Shown: positions 60,271 to 64,000 of the stretch, piece after piece
Layout: each line of letters opens with the position of its first letter
Numbering within the stretch: position 1 is the stretch's first letter
Source of the DNA: CAIZGX01 sp046048875
GTDB taxonomy: Bacteria; Bacteroidota; Bacteroidia; Flavobacteriales_D; Sanyastnellaceae
DNA length: 64,000 nucleotides
Reading direction: 5' to 3'
NCBI GenBank assembly: GCA_046048875.1
Contig: JBJOFG010000006.1
Location: 110,586-174,585, forward strand
The notes under the pieces: model-generated
What the model was told of the DNA's origin: nothing
The model's input: the letters and a program-made list of their open reading frames with translations, nothing else
Databases searched by the model: none
Position numbers and translations under genes: made by a program

Positions 60271-61443
60271 ATGGTGAATAAAAATACGCTGACTGTTATT
60301 TTGTTTTTAGCCTTTTCATATTTTGGAAACGCTCAGATCACATGGCAGTTAAGGCCATACCAGTCTGTTGGATATGCCTCAAATATTCTTTTGGCCCCCG
60401 CAGTGATTGCAAATCCGGGTATTGATACAATTGGTAAATTTGCTATATACAAGCGAGATGTTTTCAGTAAATTAGGTTTAGCTAATAGACTCGAGAAACA
60501 ACTTTCTAAAGAATCGGTTATTGGAGTTAGCAGTAGTATTCAGTCAGTCAATTATGCGACTGTAGATCAAATAGACACCTATTTTATAAAAAATATTGTA
60601 GACTACAAATTCAAGGTGGATACTGATTTTACTTTTATCCCAAGAGTGGGAATGGAAAAGACGAAAAAATTGACTATTGATATTTTGACAGACGATGGGG
60701 TGAATACATATGATTATTGGAATTTTTTTGGAGGGACAGAAGCTTATTATCGTGTCAATAAAAAGTTTCGTCTAGGAGCCGATGTTGAGGTTGGAAGAAA
60801 GTCATATAAGACCATGGCGAGCGGCAGAAATTTTACGCATAAACATTTTTCAATGAGTTTGGAAGCTGAGATTTGGCTCAATAAAATTAGTTTTTTCAAT
60901 TTCGGCTATAGTTACAAACTTTATGACTTTGAAAGTCTTATCTCAGATTTCACACCGAATACGCTTATAAATTGGAAATATAACACGGTGTTTTCGACTC
61001 TAAAATACAAATTGGATAATGATCATTATATAGCAATTACGACAGAACTTGAAAAAAAATCAGACGACAATAAATCTGATTTTTCGTTTTCACAATGGAG
61101 TAATAAATTGGTTTGGGATTGGTACATTAATAAATTAGGATTATACGGGGAACTTCAGGCAAACTTGAGGAACTATAAACGCAGAACAGCTTATACTGAA
61201 GCCGACACGGATTTAGACGCAGTATTGTTAAAGTATAATTACTACACAGCAATCTTTAAGTTGAAGTATAGTTTGAGTGCGAATTCTACCATTTATGCTG
61301 GTTACTCTCGAGAAATTAGAGAGTCCAATTCAACAAGACTTGAGAGGCTCTATAGAAGACCATATTCATTTTTTGGTTTTACTGTAGGTTGGAATTATAC
61401 CTTCCAAAGAGAATTTGAGACAAATAACTCCCCAAGCAATTAA
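60271..61443 (+). CDS. Outer-membrane beta-barrel protein of the ATP-grasp island
   Basis: A 390-residue exported protein with signal peptide MVNKNTLTVILFLAFSYFGN and a likely cut after NAQ. The rest is made of alternating strands with aromatic belts (FRLGADVEVGRKSYKTMASG, NFGYSYKLYDFESL, YAGYSREIRESNSTRLERLY) and ends in FFGFTVGWNYTF, close to a barrel-closing strand. About 16 strands are expected from its length. It would put the four-gene island's reach in the outer membrane. No specific transport motif is seen. It resembles no named porin that I recognise. Confidence 0.78.
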   Translation: MVNKNTLTVILFLAFSYFGNAQITWQLRPYQSVGYASNILLAPAVIANPGIDTIGKFAIYKRDVFSKLGLANRLEKQLSKESVIGVSSSIQSVNYATVDQIDTYFIKNIVDYKFKVDTDFTFIPRVGMEKTKKLTIDILTDDGVNTYDYWNFFGGTEAYYRVNKKFRLGADVEVGRKSYKTMASGRNFTHKHFSMSLEAEIWLNKISFFNFGYSYKLYDFESLISDFTPNTLINWKYNTVFSTLKYKLDNDHYIAITTELEKKSDDNKSDFSFSQWSNKLVWDWYINKLGLYGELQANLRNYKRRTAYTEADTDLDAVLLKYNYYTAIFKLKYSLSANSTIYAGYSREIRESNSTRLERLYRRPYSFFGFTVGWNYTFQREFETNNSPSN

Positions 61444-61486
61444 TTGTTTGTTGAAAAGTTCAAATTCATTTTGAGATAGAAAATCT

Positions 61487-61494
61487 TAACTTTG
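61487..61494 (+). promoter_or_regulatory. -7 promoter element of carA
   Basis: TAACTTTG, a full TAnnTTTG match, is seven bases before the carA ATG at 61502, so the mRNA would be leaderless or almost so. The -33 site at the usual distance reads TTC. Confidence 0.5.
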
Positions 61495-61501
61495 TCCTTT
61501 A

Positions 61502-62614
61502 ATGAGACAAGAATCTAAACCTACGGTACTGCTCCTACAAGACGGTACCGTTTTTTATGGCCAAAGTTGCGGTGCGAAAGGTACCACAACAGGTGAAATT
61601 GCTTTCAATACAGCGATGACGGGCTATCAGGAAGTTTTTTCGGACCCGTCATATTTCGGGCAGTGCCTCGTAATGGCAACATCTCACATTGGCAACTACG
61701 GTGTGCATTCTGATGAAATTGAATCCTCGAAATGTCAAGTGTCAGGTATAATTGTTAAGAAATTCTCCGATGTGGCTAGTAGGGTAGATGGAGCCGGGAC
61801 GCTTCAAGATTATCTCGTTAGAGATAACGTTGTTGGAATCTGCGATCTCGACACGCGGGCATTGGTTAGACACATTCGCAAGAACGGTGCAATGAACTGT
61901 ATCATTTCAACAGAGGTATCAGATTTAGAAAAGTTAAAGAAAAAGTTGAATGAAGCTCCTAATATGGATGGTCTTGAATTGGCCTCTAGTGTTGCTTGCA
62001 AAGAAGCGTTTGATTTTGGCAATCCGAATGCTGAAATCAAAATCGCAGTTCTTGATTTTGGAGTCAAGTTGAATATTCTTCGCTGCCTAGAGGAACGTGG
62101 AGCCTTCCTGAAAGTGTTTCCTTTGGATGCAACGTTGGAAGAAATTCAAGCTTGGAATCCCAATGGAATCATGTTTTCGAATGGTCCTGGCGACCCTTCA
62201 GCAATGCCTTACACAATTGATTTAACTGCGAAGATTATTGAAACCGGAATTCCATGTTTTGGAATCTGCTTAGGTCATCAACTTATCGGATTAAGCCAAG
62301 GCTTGAAAACAGTAAAAATGTTTAACGGTCATAGAGGTGTGAATCACCCAATCAAAAACCTAATCACAGGAAAAGGCGAAATCACCAGTCAGAACCATGG
62401 CTTTGTTATCTCAAGAGAGAGCATAGCAAACAATGCCGATGTCGAAATTACGCATGTGCATTTGAATGACGATACAGTTGCTGGAATTCGATTGAAATCA
62501 AAGCCTGTGTTCTCAGTTCAATACCATCCGGAGGCAAGCGCGGGTCCACACGATTCAAGATACTTATTCGACGATTTTATTGAAAAAGTGAAATCGGTAA
62601 GCGTAAAAGCATAA
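61502..62614 (+). CDS. carA: Carbamoyl-phosphate synthase small subunit
   Basis: 370 residues. The N-terminal domain (TVLLLQDGTVFYGQSCGAKG, GEIAFNTAMTGYQEVFSDPS) is followed by a class I glutamine amidotransferase with the full triad: C256 in FGICLGHQLIGL, H342 and E344 in QYHPEASAGPHDS. It makes ammonia from glutamine and passes it to CarB for carbamoyl phosphate, used in arginine and pyrimidine synthesis. carB is not in the window. In other Flavobacteriales carA commonly follows rplQ; here the four-gene island separates them. Confidence 0.97.
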   Translation: MRQESKPTVLLLQDGTVFYGQSCGAKGTTTGEIAFNTAMTGYQEVFSDPSYFGQCLVMATSHIGNYGVHSDEIESSKCQVSGIIVKKFSDVASRVDGAGTLQDYLVRDNVVGICDLDTRALVRHIRKNGAMNCIISTEVSDLEKLKKKLNEAPNMDGLELASSVACKEAFDFGNPNAEIKIAVLDFGVKLNILRCLEERGAFLKVFPLDATLEEIQAWNPNGIMFSNGPGDPSAMPYTIDLTAKIIETGIPCFGICLGHQLIGLSQGLKTVKMFNGHRGVNHPIKNLITGKGEITSQNHGFVISRESIANNADVEITHVHLNDDTVAGIRLKSKPVFSVQYHPEASAGPHDSRYLFDDFIEKVKSVSVKA

Positions 62615-64000
62615 TGAATATGCTTTCGAAATTGTGGCAAAAACCTGAAGGTAAGGTTTTCGGCAGTGCTGCTGTCATTTATATTTTACTTGTCATTTTT
62701 GCGAATGGAGTGAACGGCGGTGCAGATACTTTCACGCACTATCAAATGTCGAGATACTCGTGGGTCCATCACGATTTGCTTTTGAATCAATGGGGAAAAC
62801 CCGTTTTCACCGTACTATTCTCTCCAATAGCTCAATTTGGTTTACAGGCTGTTATCTGGACGAATCTTGTCTTGATTTTTTTTGAAGCTTATTTAGTCTT
62901 TAAAATAGCGAATCGCCTTGATTTAAATAGATCGTGGCTAGCACCATTGTTGTTCTTGACTTGCCCCGTCGTCTTTGATAATGCAGTTTCTTCCTTGACA
63001 GAGATTATCTGTGCATTATTCCTCATTTTATTTATTCATTGGAGCTTGCGCGGAAAGTTTTTTCTAGGTGCAATTATTCTCAGTTTCATGCCATTTGCAC
63101 GAAGCGAAGGATTTGTAATTCTTGGTGTTGCAGCAATATTTTTCTTCTTTACGCGTCGTTGGAAATTCATTCCACTTCTTGCAGTTGGCTCAATAATCTT
63201 GAACTGTATTGGATATTGGTACACCGGAATTCGATTGTGGATATTTGATTCGAATCCATACGTGAACACGGAGATCACATCGTACGGAAGCGGTAGCTTT
63301 TTTCACTTCTTTATTTGGGCAATTCCTGTTTTTGGAATTGGATTTTTGTTCTTGTTGAAGTCAACATGGTTGAACGCTCACACAATCTTAAATCGCCTGA
63401 CTATCGATTGGAAAAGCAATGTAGTTTCCGAAGAGTCAAAGAGTTTCATGTTGAAACACCAAGTGATTTTTTGGATAGTCTTAGGCTCTTTTTGGGGATA
63501 CTTTATGGCGCATACCGTTCTTTGGTGGCAAGGGATGTGGGCGAGTTTGGGATTGTTACGAGTGATGTTTGTTGTTGCGGTGCCAATGGTTCTGCTAGCT
63601 TTAATTGAATTGAATAAGTTTTTAGATAGTCGCCCCCTAATAGGTAGTTGGAAAACAATTAACGTGATTATTGTTCTTCTTTGCGGAACTGCTTTCGGAA
63701 CGAACACGCTCATACTTGGTGCTGTTGGTGCCCCGGTTGAATATGGAATTGAAGAGGCCGTGTTGAATGAAATGAAAGGTTGGATGAAAGCAGAAGGGGT
63801 TACAACTCAAGGATGTGTTTTTGCAGGGCACTCATATGTTTCATTAGCGTTGGACAGAGATCCGTTCGATTACACCAAAATGAATCAGCTTAGATCATTC
63901 AAATATGCTCAGAAAGGTGACCTTATTGTTTGGGACGGTCACTATGGTCCGAATGAAGAAAACACACCAATAGAGATGATGGAAAGAGATACGACATTGA
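62614..64000 (+). CDS. GT-C-like multispanning membrane protein, C-terminus outside window
   Basis: The frame is open from an ATG at 62614 (overlapping the carA stop as TAATG; a second ATG at 62620 is in frame) to the right edge, so about 462 residues are visible. It has some nine hydrophobic segments. After the first helix it reads GGADTFTHYQMSRYSWVHHD, an acidic residue in the first periplasmic loop as in GT-C glycosyltransferases, and later SFMPFARSEGFVILGVAAIF, also common in that group. A C-terminal soluble part begins near residue 380. It may add a lipid-linked sugar at the periplasmic face. Specificity is unknown. Confidence 0.7.
   Translation, partial: MNMLSKLWQKPEGKVFGSAAVIYILLVIFANGVNGGADTFTHYQMSRYSWVHHDLLLNQWGKPVFTVLFSPIAQFGLQAVIWTNLVLIFFEAYLVFKIANRLDLNRSWLAPLLFLTCPVVFDNAVSSLTEIICALFLILFIHWSLRGKFFLGAIILSFMPFARSEGFVILGVAAIFFFFTRRWKFIPLLAVGSIILNCIGYWYTGIRLWIFDSNPYVNTEITSYGSGSFFHFFIWAIPVFGIGFLFLLKSTWLNAHTILNRLTIDWKSNVVSEESKSFMLKHQVIFWIVLGSFWGYFMAHTVLWWQGMWASLGLLRVMFVVAVPMVLLALIELNKFLDSRPLIGSWKTINVIIVLLCGTAFGTNTLILGAVGAPVEYGIEEAVLNEMKGWMKAEGVTTQGCVFAGHSYVSLALDRDPFDYTKMNQLRSFKYAQKGDLIVWDGHYGPNEENTPIEMMERDTTL

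Overview
The window reads as chromosomal DNA of a member of the Bacteroidota, most likely of the Flavobacteriales (Cryomorphaceae-like). The signs are: secreted giants ending in type IX secretion (T9SS) sorting tails, a PorQ homologue, promoters of the Bacteroidota type (TTG, about 19 nt, TAnnTTTG), almost no Shine-Dalgarno sequences, zinc-free ribosomal protein variants (L31 type B, L36, S14), and the Bacteroidota-type alternative GlmU. I saw no rRNA, CRISPR array, insertion sequence or prophage.

Layout. 1-1714: 5' part of a secreted choice-of-anchor L protein (minus strand). 1800-3981: a methyltransferase, an ECF sigma factor, and a MerR-type regulator with the B12-binding signature of the CarH/LitR photoreceptors. 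Two identically built palindromic sites lie upstream of the sigma gene. 4143-14321: a tightly overlapping eleven-gene glycan operon. Its middle and end resemble the Arn (aminoarabinose-lipid) pathway: ArnC-like glycosyltransferase, ArnE/F-like small transporter, SDR enzyme with the ArnA/UXS-type Ser-Glu motif, ArnB-like aminotransferase and GT-C-like membrane protein. 14333-20150: alternative GlmU, Lon, PorQ and class II fructose bisphosphate aldolase. 20151-24028: a T9SS cargo with a LamG-like domain, and XerD (minus strand). 24029-24335: a structured intergenic region that may hold a small RNA. 24336-29681: L31 type B, ArgS, RibB with a degenerate GTP cyclohydrolase II half, peptide deformylase, a lipoprotein and an AlkB-type monooxygenase. 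29758-29969: tRNA-Gly(GCC) and tRNA-Leu(UAA). 30032-39758: acyltransferase, SRPBCC protein, a second T9SS cargo, EttA, WaaA, an outer-membrane protein and a second DegT aminotransferase. 40003-57649: a single str-S10-spc-alpha ribosomal superoperon from rpsL to rplQ. 57665-61443: a four-gene envelope island (inactive transglutaminase/7TM protein, glutamate-ligase-like ATP-grasp enzyme, 48-residue membrane peptide, outer-membrane barrel). 61502-64000: carA and the 5' part of a GT-C-like membrane protein.

How the genes work together. The LitR/CarH-like regulator and ECF sigma factor look like a light- and B12-responsive switch, normally linked to carotenoid genes that are not in this window. 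The glycan operon would make, modify and transfer an unidentified amino-sugar at the inner membrane, with WaaA, the second DegT protein and GlmU supplying other envelope functions. PorQ belongs to the export apparatus that would carry the three large surface proteins. The four-gene island after rplQ spans cytoplasm, inner membrane and outer membrane. It is my best candidate for an undescribed system. A strong terminator-like hairpin sits inside the first codons of its first gene.
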